Notes: generated from the letters alone by a model not told the origin. A stretch of DNA of 9,548 nt from Sandaracinaceae bacterium (GCA_012514415.1 JAAZAH010000068.1:1-9548); one strand, 5' to 3'. Shown: positions 1-6,474, counted from the stretch's first letter. A program made the numbers and translations.

Positions 1-985
1 ATGACATGCACGAGCTATCGAGATGGATCGAGTTCCCGATAAAATTGGAGAATGCGATGTTGGTATCAGCTCTTTCAGCATATATTGCTGCACCGAAATT
101 GTCTGTGCCTATCGAAGTTTCGTTTGTTTGAGTGATCCAGTTGCTGTCAAATTCTGTATAGCTGATATCGATCTTGACTAGGCTTCCGGTGGATCGACTA
201 TAGACCGCCCCTCCGCGATTCGTTCTCTCTGAAGCCGGGATCGTGGAGCCTTCGGAGATATGGCTCTGTAGACCATTGTTCGTAAATCTTGTGTTGTCGA
301 TGGATAGATCTCCATTGGTGATGGAGATCGCGCCTCCTTTTATCGCGTGAGCTCCGATGGATTCGACTTTATTATTCTCGATCAAGGAATTCTCGATATC
401 GATCGTGCCCCCTGAAGGGAACGCGATCGCGCCACCCTCATGGCTAGCTCTATTGTTGACGATCTCTGAATCAAGGATGTTGATCTCTGCGTTGGATTTT
501 CCTAGGATAGATCCGCCGATATCAGCCGATCCATTGCGAAGCACTACGTGCTCAATGTGGAGGTATTCGCCGTCCTCAATCGTAAAATGTCGCGATTCGA
601 AGTTCGCATCAAGGATGGTAGGAGTGGATCCTTTTCCGAGGATACGGACAGTTCGATTGATGGGGATGTCGCTGATCTCAAAGGTGCCGGATGGCAGTGA
701 GATCGTCACGCACTCGGACCGGCTGACCGCCTCTTCGATGGACGCGATATCGACGCCGACTCGGCTGTCGGGGCCGAGCACGCAAACGTTTTCTTGGCAT
801 GTTCCGTCCACGCAATCCTCATCGCTTGTGCACTCATGAGGGACGCATGCGCTGTCTTCGCATGTTCCGTGCGCGCAATCCTCGTCGCTGGTGCACTCCG
901 GGAGGACGCATTCGACGCCGCCATCGCACTCGAGCCTCGGCGTTTCGCCGTCTCGCCGTCTCGCCGTTTGAATCGTGGGATCCAC
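1..985 (-). CDS. Cys-rich, right-handed beta-helix surface protein (partial, runs off left edge)
   Basis: The minus-strand frame is open from 1009 to the left edge; the stop lies outside the window. The first usable start is GTG at 985; a TGA lies in frame at 1010-1012. Residues 20-68 hold ten cysteines, including two copies of CTSDEDCxxGTCxxxxCV. About residue 80 onward reads as irregular beta-helix rungs rich in Asn, Ile, Gly and Ser, with repeated phrases such as SEIVNNRA, GGAIAF, NSLIENNKV and NTRFTNNGL. This is the pattern of Pmp-like / 'choice-of-anchor' proteins, common as exported surface proteins in Myxococcota. Such proteins normally start with a Sec signal peptide or lipobox, but none is visible in any minus-strand frame here: the residues after the GTG are charged (MDPTIQTARRRDGE). 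The 5' end therefore looks truncated or rearranged. The beta-helix part is much lower in GC (about 45%) than other genes here. No enzymatic function can be assigned. The gene call is secure; the start is not. Confidence 0.8.
   Translation of the reverse strand, partial: MDPTIQTARRRDGETPRLECDGGVECVLPECTSDEDCAHGTCEDSACVPHECTSDEDCVDGTCQENVCVLGPDSRVGVDIASIEEAVSRSECVTISLPSGTFEISDIPINRTVRILGKGSTPTILDANFESRHFTIEDGEYLHIEHVVLRNGSADIGGSILGKSNAEINILDSEIVNNRASHEGGAIAFPSGGTIDIENSLIENNKVESIGAHAIKGGAISITNGDLSIDNTRFTNNGLQSHISEGSTIPASERTNRGGAVYSRSTGSLVKIDISYTEFDSNWITQTNETSIGTDNFGAAIYAERADTNIAFSNFIGNSIHLDSSCMS
798..898 (-). repeat. Two imperfect 38-bp direct repeats encoding Cys-rich modules
   Basis: Positions 798-835 and 861-898 match at 34 of 38 bases and begin 63 bp apart, which is exactly 21 codons in the minus-strand beta-helix gene. 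Each copy encodes CTSDEDCxxGTC, and the connecting residues include another cysteine. The in-frame period and the protein-level repeat indicate duplication of a short disulfide-rich module, not an intergenic repeat. Confidence 0.75.
945..968. repeat. Short 8-bp tandem repeat (TCGCCGTC x3, last copy imperfect)
   Basis: Units lie at 945-952, 953-960 and 961-968; the last ends in TT instead of TC. The tract sits near the 5' end of the minus-strand beta-helix gene and just upstream of the plus-strand regulator start at 1012. The unit is not a multiple of three, so a gain or loss of one copy would shift the reading frame. It may mark a slippage or recombination site, but three copies are too few to claim phase variation. 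Confidence 0.5.
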
Positions 986-1011
986 CGCATCCAGCGCCTT
1001 ACGACACCTTC

Positions 1012-2595
1012 ATGGAGCAATGGGACGACCACGTCGGCGGGGCGGTCGCGGCGCTCAGCGAATTAAAGGCGAAGGCCACGCTCGATGACGCGGGGCTCGT
1101 CGCGCATTTCGATCGGGCGTTCGGGATCCTTGAGGAGTTGGGCCGAAAGCCGCCGAGCGCGCTCCGGGAGGGGAGGGGGCCGCGCGTCCTCATCGCCGGA
1201 GACGGGAGCATCGTCTGGCATAACCGCGCCGCGTCCGAGGCCTTTGGGCTCTGCTTACCGGCGCATCTCGAGGATATCGCGCCTTCCTTCCAAGAGCTGA
1301 ACCTTAGGTCGCGGCTCCTCACGGAGCTCCCCGCCGCGGCGCTCGTCGATCCCGACGCCTTCCAGCTGCTCAGGGCCGAGCTCCACGATAAGCCCTTCTT
1401 CATGCTCGCCCGCGCCGTCGATGAGCGCAGCAGTGAGCGGGCGATCCTCCTTGAGCCGATCGTGGGGGATTGGAATTCCGAGGCGGCCTCGCTCCTCGCG
1501 CGCGGGTTTGGCCTGACAGGGGCCGAGGTCGAGATCGCCGCCGCGCTCACCGAGGGCAACACGCCCGCCGAGATCGCCGAGCAGCGAGACGTCGCGCTCT
1601 CCACCGTCCGCTCTCAGATCAAGGCGCTCCTCGCGAAGACGGGCGCCGCGAGCCAGACCGATCTCGTGCGCCTCCTCGCCTCGCTCTCGCGCGTGATCGA
1701 GCCGCGCGATCCCGAAGAGACGCCGCATCGCCGCGCGACCTTTCGAGCGCCGACGCGGAGGCAGATCCCGGTGGAGTTTTATGGGGCGCCCGAGGGGAGA
1801 CCTGTGCTCTTTCTTCACGGCATGCTCGACGGGCTGAGCTCGACCCCTCGCCTTGAGTGGGAGCTGAAGCGCCGGGGGCTCCGCGTGATCGCTCCTGCGC
1901 GGCCAGGCTTCGGCGCCGCCACCCCATTCGGAGGCCCCGCCGCCTCGGCTCCATCGGCGTTCGCACGAGACATCGAGTGGCTCCTCGACGAGCTCCATAT
2001 CCGCGAGGTGCAGCTGCTCGGGCATATGGCCGGCGGCTTCTATTCTTTCGCGCTCGCCGCGCATCTCGGCGATCGGGTGAAGCGGATCGTGAACGTCGCC
2101 GGCGCTGTGCCCATCCTCTCCACCGCTCAATTCGCGTCGATGTCGCGTCGGCAGCGGCTCCTCGCTTATACCGCGAGGTACACCCCGGCGATCCTCCCCT
2201 TTGTCGCGCGCGGCGGGGCGAGGCAGCTCGAGTCAAACGGCGATGAGGCCTTCGCGCGCGCGCTCTACGAGGACTCGCCCGCCGATCTCGCGATGCTCTC
2301 GGATCCGGACGTCTTCTGCTCGGTCAGGAGCGGCTATCGCTTCACGATCGCTCAAGGGCATCGGGGCTTCGCGACCGACGCCTATCATATCGTGCGGGAT
2401 TGGTCTGAGCTCGCGATGCGCTCGAAGGCGCCGGTGACGCTCATCCACGGGCGTCACGACCCTGTGGTGAGGAGCGATACCGTCGAGGGCTTCGCGCGGC
2501 GGCTCGGCGGGCGGGCGACGCTCGAGATCATCGAGGGGGCGGGGCAGCTCGCGCTCTTTTCGGCTCCGGAGCGCGTCTGCGAGGCGTTCGATTAG
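1012..2595 (+). CDS. LuxR-type HTH regulator fused to a catalytically degenerate alpha/beta-hydrolase domain
   Basis: A 527-residue protein if started at ATG 1012. Residues ~55-80 (VLIAGDGSIVWHNRAASEAFG) look like a PAS-like sensor segment. Residues ~168-225 (GLTGAEVEIAAALTEGNTPAEIAEQ...STVRSQIKALLAKTG) are a LuxR/GerE HTH. From ~255 to the end is an alpha/beta-hydrolase fold with the oxyanion motif FLHG (His269-Gly270) and RPGFG. The expected GxSxG elbow reads GHMAG, with Met339 in place of the nucleophile Ser. The acid Asp483 (HGRHDP) is kept, but the GxGH histidine is Gln512 (GAGQL). I infer a non-hydrolytic ligand-binding domain that controls DNA binding. No Shine-Dalgarno precedes 1012, and the in-frame codons just before it (APYDTF) resemble the family's usual N-terminal region, so the native start is probably missing or altered. 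The frame stays open upstream to 799, but there it is only antisense to the Cys-rich gene. Confidence 0.88.
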   Translation: MEQWDDHVGGAVAALSELKAKATLDDAGLVAHFDRAFGILEELGRKPPSALREGRGPRVLIAGDGSIVWHNRAASEAFGLCLPAHLEDIAPSFQELNLRSRLLTELPAAALVDPDAFQLLRAELHDKPFFMLARAVDERSSERAILLEPIVGDWNSEAASLLARGFGLTGAEVEIAAALTEGNTPAEIAEQRDVALSTVRSQIKALLAKTGAASQTDLVRLLASLSRVIEPRDPEETPHRRATFRAPTRRQIPVEFYGAPEGRPVLFLHGMLDGLSSTPRLEWELKRRGLRVIAPARPGFGAATPFGGPAASAPSAFARDIEWLLDELHIREVQLLGHMAGGFYSFALAAHLGDRVKRIVNVAGAVPILSTAQFASMSRRQRLLAYTARYTPAILPFVARGGARQLESNGDEAFARALYEDSPADLAMLSDPDVFCSVRSGYRFTIAQGHRGFATDAYHIVRDWSELAMRSKAPVTLIHGRHDPVVRSDTVEGFARRLGGRATLEIIEGAGQLALFSAPERVCEAFD

Positions 2596-2630
2596 GCGAA
2601 GCTGAGACGTTGAAGCGGAGCCCGCTCGCC

Positions 2631-3734
2631 TCACTTGCGGGTCGGGGCGCGCGGATGGGTTGTCTCGCTCTTCGGCGGCGGCACGCGGAGATCGCAATCA
2701 TCGATCTCCTCGACGAAGCGCGGGCCAAAAGCGAGCGAAGGCGTAAGTGCGCCTTTGTACTTTTCGGGAGACTCGCGGATGCGAATGGCACTCTCGACCG
2801 CCGCTTTGGCAGTGAAGAGATAGACCTCACCGATCGCGAGCGTCCCCTCCACACTTTCTCCATCCGCGTTTTCGGCGCGCCCCCAGAGCTGCGTTCGTTC
2901 ACGAACCCGCGCTTCGAGGGGAGCCTCGGAGCGAAGGATCCGTGCGAGCATCGCTGAAGCGCGGCGACCGATACGAGCGCTTGGAAGAGGTCGAACGAGC
3001 CTCTCTGCGAAAAGAAGCGTGCGAAAGATTGGTTCGTCGCGGGCAAGATAGGTTGTGATGTTTGGGATCTGCGTGGAGCGATAGGCGCTGCTCAACTCAC
3101 CCCAAGGGATCGCGACGGCGTGGCGGCTCCGATCGCGGAAGGGGACCCGACGCTTTGGCTCTCCGAGGCGCGCGCGTCTGAGGGCTCCATCGCGGCGAAC
3201 GAGCCCACCATCGAGGGCATGATGGAGGATGGTTCGGAGGGTGCCTTCGCTCATCTCGGTCTCGCTAGCAAAGGCGAGTTCGAGCGAGATCGCGTCAGGG
3301 AGTGCGTCTTTCAGTGAGCGAGCGAGGCAATCGGTCGGGATGATGTCAAAGCCGACCCCCGGGAGCAGGACGATGCCTTGGGCGCGCGCTTCGGCATCCC
3401 GCGCATAGATGGCTTCGAAGACTTCGAGCTCTCCGGTGAGGTCGAGATAGTGGACGCGGCGGCGGAGGCAAGCCTCGACCGCAGGCTGACTCGTCTCGCT
3501 GAAGGGGCCTGCCGTGAGAAGAAGAAGGCCCACATCCCGAAGTGCCTCATCGAGGTGCACATGGTCGTCGAGGGAGAAGCAGCGGTAGTCGAGGCCGCGA
3601 TGCTCTGCGATGGTGCGGATCGCATCGCGATTTCGTCCGGCGATGATGGGGCGGAGCCCGCGCCTCATGGCCTCGTCGACGATGAGCCGCCCCGCGTAGC
3701 CGTTCGCTCCATAGATGAGGATTTGGTCGCTCAT
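2631..3734 (-). CDS. Saccharopine dehydrogenase-like NAD(P)-binding oxidoreductase
   Basis: A 367-residue protein. The N-terminal Rossmann fold carries ILIYGANGYAG (GxxGxxG-type dinucleotide loop, residues 5-15), followed by AGRN. The stretches AGPF...QPAVEACLRRRVHYLDLTGE and GVGFDIIPTDCLA are typical of the saccharopine-dehydrogenase-like / trans-acting enoyl-reductase family (COG3268 type). Family members reduce or oxidise diverse substrates, so this does not imply lysine metabolism; the substrate is unknown. I prefer ATG 3734 over the GTG at 3749 because the glycine-rich loop then begins at residue 9, as usual, and a GGAGG lies at 3738-3742, although only 3 nt upstream. The gene converges on the regulator with 35 bp between stops and diverges from the cytochrome-like lipoprotein. 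The C-terminal tail (SETTHPRAPTRK) is likely disordered. It appears complete. Confidence 0.88.
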   Translation of the reverse strand: MSDQILIYGANGYAGRLIVDEAMRRGLRPIIAGRNRDAIRTIAEHRGLDYRCFSLDDHVHLDEALRDVGLLLLTAGPFSETSQPAVEACLRRRVHYLDLTGELEVFEAIYARDAEARAQGIVLLPGVGFDIIPTDCLARSLKDALPDAISLELAFASETEMSEGTLRTILHHALDGGLVRRDGALRRARLGEPKRRVPFRDRSRHAVAIPWGELSSAYRSTQIPNITTYLARDEPIFRTLLFAERLVRPLPSARIGRRASAMLARILRSEAPLEARVRERTQLWGRAENADGESVEGTLAIGEVYLFTAKAAVESAIRIRESPEKYKGALTPSLAFGPRFVEEIDDCDLRVPPPKSETTHPRAPTRK

Positions 3735-3879
3735 GCTCCTCCGGATCACTATTCAGGACGACGCCGTGATTTCAAGTGAGGTCATGGATTCGCGGTCGAA
3801 TTGATCGCGAAGTTCGGCGGGCTCGCGCGTATCCAAGACAAGGCGCTCTCGCCTGCTTTCGTCTCGGTGGGTCAAAGGC
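3735..3879. promoter_or_regulatory. Divergent intergenic region between the oxidoreductase and lipoprotein genes
   Basis: These 145 bases separate the 5' ends of two divergently transcribed genes and should hold both promoters. On the minus strand a possible sigma70-like pair is TTGAAA (3770-3775) and AATAGT (3748-3753) with a 16-bp spacer, which would give a very short leader. On the plus strand I see no convincing -35/-10 pair; a weak AAAGG (3874-3878) precedes GTG 3880. No riboswitch or operator was recognised. Confidence 0.3.
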
Positions 3880-4437
3880 GTGAGGATCCGGGATCATTCC
3901 CAAATATTGGCGGTGCTTCTCTCAGCTTTGGGGGGGCTGCTGTCGTGCGTGGGAACGATCCCGGATCCAGAGCGCTATGGAGATGGGGTTTTCTGCCCAA
4001 GTGATTTCGATTTCGATCGGCTGTTTCGCGAATCTTGCTCGGGCGGGGCCTGTCATGGCGACGATGGAGCGCCCGCAGCCGAGCTCGATCTTGTCAGTGA
4101 AGGCGCCATTAACCGGATGATCCACGCACCCTCAACCATCTGCGAATGGATGGATCTCATCGTGCCGGGCGATCCGGAAAACAGCCTGCTCTATCTCAAG
4201 CTGATGGAGCCGCCTGCGCTCTGCGGAGAGCCGATGCCGCCCATTGGATACCTCACCGTGGCCGAGATCCGATGCTTTCGCGATCTTATCGAAGGGCTCG
4301 CTGAACGGGATGCGGGCGATGAGGATGGTCTCGATCCGGAGGGCCCCGCGGAGGACGACGAGGGGAGCGGGGACGCGCGCGATGCGCGCTTTGGAAGCGA
4401 TGCGGGCGACGTTTGGGCGGGAGGCAGCTCGGGATGA
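3880..4437 (+). CDS. Predicted lipoprotein with cytochrome-c-like CX4CH haem motif
   Basis: A 185-residue protein starting at GTG 3880; no alternative start lies upstream in frame. The N-terminus is a lipoprotein signal: a basic MRIRDHS, a hydrophobic run and lipobox LLSC with Cys23. The mature part contains CSGGACHG (Cys53, Cys58-His59, a CX4CH variant of the haem motif), then GDPENSLLYLKL and MPPIGYLTVAEIRCFRDLIEGL (Met119 as possible distal ligand). That layout, motif then MPP...L...E I...I.. G, matches the small cytochrome-c-like domains found in Planctomycetes and Myxococcota. Extra cysteines are at 39, 88, 115 and 132. The last ~45 residues are an acidic Asp/Glu/Gly/Ser tail, probably disordered. 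The stop overlaps the start of the next gene (ATGA), so the two are co-translated. Haem attachment is inferred; CX4CH is not the canonical CXXCH, and the domain could be a disulfide-stabilised relative that binds no haem. Confidence 0.82.
   Translation: MRIRDHSQILAVLLSALGGLLSCVGTIPDPERYGDGVFCPSDFDFDRLFRESCSGGACHGDDGAPAAELDLVSEGAINRMIHAPSTICEWMDLIVPGDPENSLLYLKLMEPPALCGEPMPPIGYLTVAEIRCFRDLIEGLAERDAGDEDGLDPEGPAEDDEGSGDARDARFGSDAGDVWAGGSSG
3884..3968. repeat. 19-bp near-perfect inverted repeat around the lipoprotein signal-peptide codons
   Basis: The left arm at 3884-3902 (beginning GGATCCGGGATC) is the reverse complement of the right arm at 3950-3968 (ending GATCCCGGATCC) at 18 of 19 positions. 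The single mismatch is A3896 against C3956; on the opposite strand it would be a G-U wobble. The 47-nt loop encodes nearly the whole hydrophobic segment and lipobox. The stem starts 4 nt after the GTG start codon, so in the mRNA it could hinder initiation or act as a regulatory hairpin. Confidence 0.75.
4419..4437 (+). promoter_or_regulatory. Ribosome binding site and ATGA overlap for the OM-barrel gene
   Basis: GGGAGG at 4419-4424 sits 9 nt before ATG 4434. The ATG overlaps the TGA stop (4435-4437) of the preceding gene. This decides the start over the TTG at 4413 and indicates translational coupling. Confidence 0.75.
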
Positions 4438-5489
4438 GGGCGGCCCGATGGTCGAGAGGAGCCGCGGTCTTCGTGATCTTAGGGGTGGTGGCCGCATCTC
4501 TCTTCTCCGCGGCCATCGGAGAGGCGCAATCGCGTCGAGGCCGATCGTCAAAAGCGCGGAGCGAAACGCGCGCGTCCGCCCCCATCGAGGCGCCTTCGAA
4601 AGAAGATGACGAGAGCGAGCGCGCCGTGGAGCCATCGCCGGATGCCGAGAGCGAGCCCGAAACAGAGCAGCCGACCGCGCCTGGCCAAGACGACCGTGAA
4701 GCGAGCGCCGATACGGATCGGCCCGAGGAGCCAGGGTCCGTTCCGCTCGCGTTTCGTCCACGGCTCATCGAAGCTTCTTTCGAGATCGGCATCATGCGGA
4801 GGCAACTTCGCTATCGGGACGATCTCTTCGATCATCTACCCGACTACGCACTCGGCGCGGCACCCTCCATCGCGGGCGAGATCGCGATCTATCCTTTTAC
4901 GTTCCTATCCAACGCGCGAATCCGCCGCTGGCTCGAGGGCCTTGGATTTGGGGTCGATTATGAACGCGATTTCATCCGTGCCTCATCGCGCGAAGGGCTC
5001 GATTTTCGCACGTACGGTGCACGCTTCGAGGTGGAGGCGCGCTACGCTCTTTATCTCGGCCGGTTTCGCGCAGCGGCGGGGCTCGGCTATGCGCGGAGGA
5101 GTTTCGCGATCGACGCCGCACGTGCGGTCCCCGGCGTCGATAACCTCCCGCGCATTCCGAATATTCGGTACCAGGGTCTTCGATTGGTCGGGGCGGGTGC
5201 CTTCCGAATCTCTAGGCTCCTCAGCATCGGAGGGCATGCCGCGTATCTCTTTCTCTTTGACGTGGGCCCCATCGGTGGACCTCTCTATTTTCCAAAGGAT
5301 CACGCCGGAGCGTTTGATGTGGGCGTCTACCTCGGGGTAAGGGTGCACGGGCTCCTCGAGCTCCGCGTCGGGGCGGAGCTTCAGCGCGCTCACCACCGAT
5401 TCGATCCAGATCCGGGCGATCGCTACATCGTCGGCGGCGCAAGCGATCGCTTCTCGCGCTTCTATGTAGGCGCGAACCTCGCGTATTGA
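4434..5489 (+). CDS. Predicted outer-membrane beta-barrel protein with disordered N-terminal linker
   Basis: A 351-residue protein. Residues 1-~32 form a Sec signal peptide (MRAARWSRG, then hydrophobic AVFVILGVVAASLFSAA, with probable cleavage near AIGEAQ). Residues ~33-102 are a low-complexity linker rich in Ser, Glu, Pro, Arg and Asp. From ~105 the sequence alternates polar and aromatic/hydrophobic residues with Gly-Tyr turns (FEVEARYALYLGRFRAAAGLGY, GGHAAYLFLFDVG, FDVGVYLGVRV) and ends in RFYVGANLAY. The terminal aromatic is the usual BAM-recognised signal of outer-membrane barrels. No specific family is recognised; porin-like or OmpA/OmpW-like barrels are possible. Translational coupling to the cytochrome-like lipoprotein suggests the two act together at the outer membrane. 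Its 3' end converges on the SDR gene. Confidence 0.82.
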   Translation: MRAARWSRGAAVFVILGVVAASLFSAAIGEAQSRRGRSSKARSETRASAPIEAPSKEDDESERAVEPSPDAESEPETEQPTAPGQDDREASADTDRPEEPGSVPLAFRPRLIEASFEIGIMRRQLRYRDDLFDHLPDYALGAAPSIAGEIAIYPFTFLSNARIRRWLEGLGFGVDYERDFIRASSREGLDFRTYGARFEVEARYALYLGRFRAAAGLGYARRSFAIDAARAVPGVDNLPRIPNIRYQGLRLVGAGAFRISRLLSIGGHAAYLFLFDVGPIGGPLYFPKDHAGAFDVGVYLGVRVHGLLELRVGAELQRAHHRFDPDPGDRYIVGGASDRFSRFYVGANLAY

Positions 5490-5494
5490 GCCAA

Positions 5495-5512
5495 GCGCGG
5501 CAGCTCCCGCGC
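5495..5512. terminator. Possible hairpin after the OM-barrel stop codon
   Basis: GCGCGG (5495-5500) and CCGCGC (5507-5512) form a perfect 6-bp stem with a 6-nt loop, 5 nt after the stop of the barrel gene. There is no clear U-tract, so intrinsic termination is uncertain. The rest of the 95-bp convergent gap (5490-5584) also holds a weaker stem, CGGGG pairing with CCCCG near 5564-5581. No gene is seen in this gap. Confidence 0.3.
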
Positions 5513-5584
5513 CTACGGTTAGGACGAAGCGCCGTCGAGGTGTCCACCCGAGAGAGGCGAGGGCGGGGTGGCGAGCCCCCGACG

Positions 5585-6442
5585 TTAGGAGCGAGCTTCC
5601 GAGATGAGGCGTTCGCTCACTTCCCAGAGTCGTTCTGTCGCTTGATCATCCCTTGCCGGTCGCGACGGAGGCTTTTGTCGACAGTCGGCAAAATATCGCC
5701 CCGTCACCCCCTCAACCTCGCTCGAAGACGCAAGATAGACGCTTGTCGCCGCCCCTTTTTCGGGCGTTCGCAGGAACGGCCGGATGAGTCCAAAGAAGAC
5801 GCCGATGATCCCAGGCGTATCTTCTTTTCCGGCAAATTCAGTCGCGACCACGCCGGGATGCGCGGCGTTCACTGTAATGCCCGTGTCCTCGAGCCGCCGC
5901 GCGAGCGCGCGTGTGAACATCACATTGGCGAGTTTGCTTTTCGCGTAGACGTCGAAGCCACGGAACGTTCCGCGCTCGCTCATCAAATCATCGAAATCGA
6001 GACCCGACTTCGCGCGGTAATGCGCATCGGAGGCGAGCACGACGATGCGCGATGGCGCGGACGCCCGAAGTCGGTCGAGGAGCAAGTCGGTCAGGAGGAA
6101 ATGTCCGAGGTGGTTGATGCCGAACATCGCCTCGAAGCCTTCTTCGGTTCTTTGATGAGTATCGAGGATGAGCCCTGCGTTATTGATCAAGACATCGATG
6201 CGCGGCGTGGTCTCGAGGATGCGCTCCGCAAAGGCGCGAATGGATGTGAAGGAAGCGAGGTCGAGGCGCTCGAGGCGAACGCTTCGGCCGACGCTAGCTT
6301 CGATCTCGGCTTTGGCGGCTTCGCCCTTTGCATCATCCCGCGAGGTGATGATCACGTCTGCGCCTCGCCTTGCGAGTTCTTTCGCGGTCGCGAGGCCGAT
6401 GCCCGTATTTCCTCCGGTGATAATGACCGTTTTGCCCTTCAT
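5585..6442 (-). CDS. Short-chain dehydrogenase/reductase, retinol-dehydrogenase-like
   Basis: A 285-residue protein, the usual length for classical/RDH-like SDRs. The cofactor loop is TGGNTGIG (residues 9-16), with Arg35 in TSRD suggesting NADP(H) preference. Other motifs are DLAS (61-64), NNAG (87-90) and INHLGHFLLTDLLLDRL with Asn110. The catalytic set is complete: Ser138, Tyr166 and Lys170 (YAKSK). VNAAHPGVVATE follows. The closest recognisable group is the RDH11-14/WWOX-like SDRs, which oxidise or reduce lipophilic alcohols and carbonyls; the bacterial substrate is unknown. The start is ATG 6442, with GAAGGAG at 6449-6455 and a 6-nt spacer from the GGAG core. It lies 32 bp downstream of the peptidase lipoprotein gene on the same strand and is probably co-transcribed with it, though no functional link is obvious. 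Confidence 0.92.
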   Translation of the reverse strand: MKGKTVIITGGNTGIGLATAKELARRGADVIITSRDDAKGEAAKAEIEASVGRSVRLERLDLASFTSIRAFAERILETTPRIDVLINNAGLILDTHQRTEEGFEAMFGINHLGHFLLTDLLLDRLRASAPSRIVVLASDAHYRAKSGLDFDDLMSERGTFRGFDVYAKSKLANVMFTRALARRLEDTGITVNAAHPGVVATEFAGKEDTPGIIGVFFGLIRPFLRTPEKGAATSVYLASSSEVEGVTGRYFADCRQKPPSRPARDDQATERLWEVSERLISEARS

Positions 6443-6448
6443 TCTTCG

Positions 6449-6455
6449 CTCCTTC
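6449..6455 (-). promoter_or_regulatory. Shine-Dalgarno site of the SDR gene
   Basis: On the minus strand GAAGGAG lies 6 nt before ATG 6442, the best ribosome binding site in the window. It fixes the SDR start and lies within the 32-bp gap to the upstream peptidase stop, consistent with an operon. Confidence 0.7.
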
Positions 6456-6474
6456 TGCTACTTGCGATCGTCCA

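Noticed and set aside
798..898. CRISPR-like spaced direct repeats
   Set aside because: There are only two copies, the period is exactly 21 codons within a reading frame, and the repeat encodes conserved cysteines, so it is a protein module duplication.
799..1011. N-terminal extension of the regulator frame from ATG 799
   Set aside because: This stretch is antisense to the Cys-rich repeats of the beta-helix gene and translates to an Arg/His/Pro-rich sequence with no family resemblance, except for the last few codons before 1012.
1255..2130. Minus-strand open frame of 291 codons opposite the regulator
   Set aside because: It is a shadow of the HTH/hydrolase coding frame with a charged, repetitive translation lacking any motif.
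3735..3749. GTG 3749 as start of the oxidoreductase
   Set aside because: It has no Shine-Dalgarno. ATG 3734 puts the dinucleotide-binding loop at the usual distance from the N-terminus and has GGAGG just upstream.
4413..4433. TTG 4413 as start of the barrel protein
   Set aside because: ATG 4434 has GGGAGG at a 9-nt spacing, overlaps the upstream stop as ATGA, and gives a normal signal-peptide n-region.
4879..4890. Perfect 12-bp palindrome AGATCGCGATCT
   Set aside because: It lies inside the barrel gene's coding sequence. GATC/GCGATC-type words recur elsewhere in the window, so without a genome-wide count there is no reason to call it an operator.
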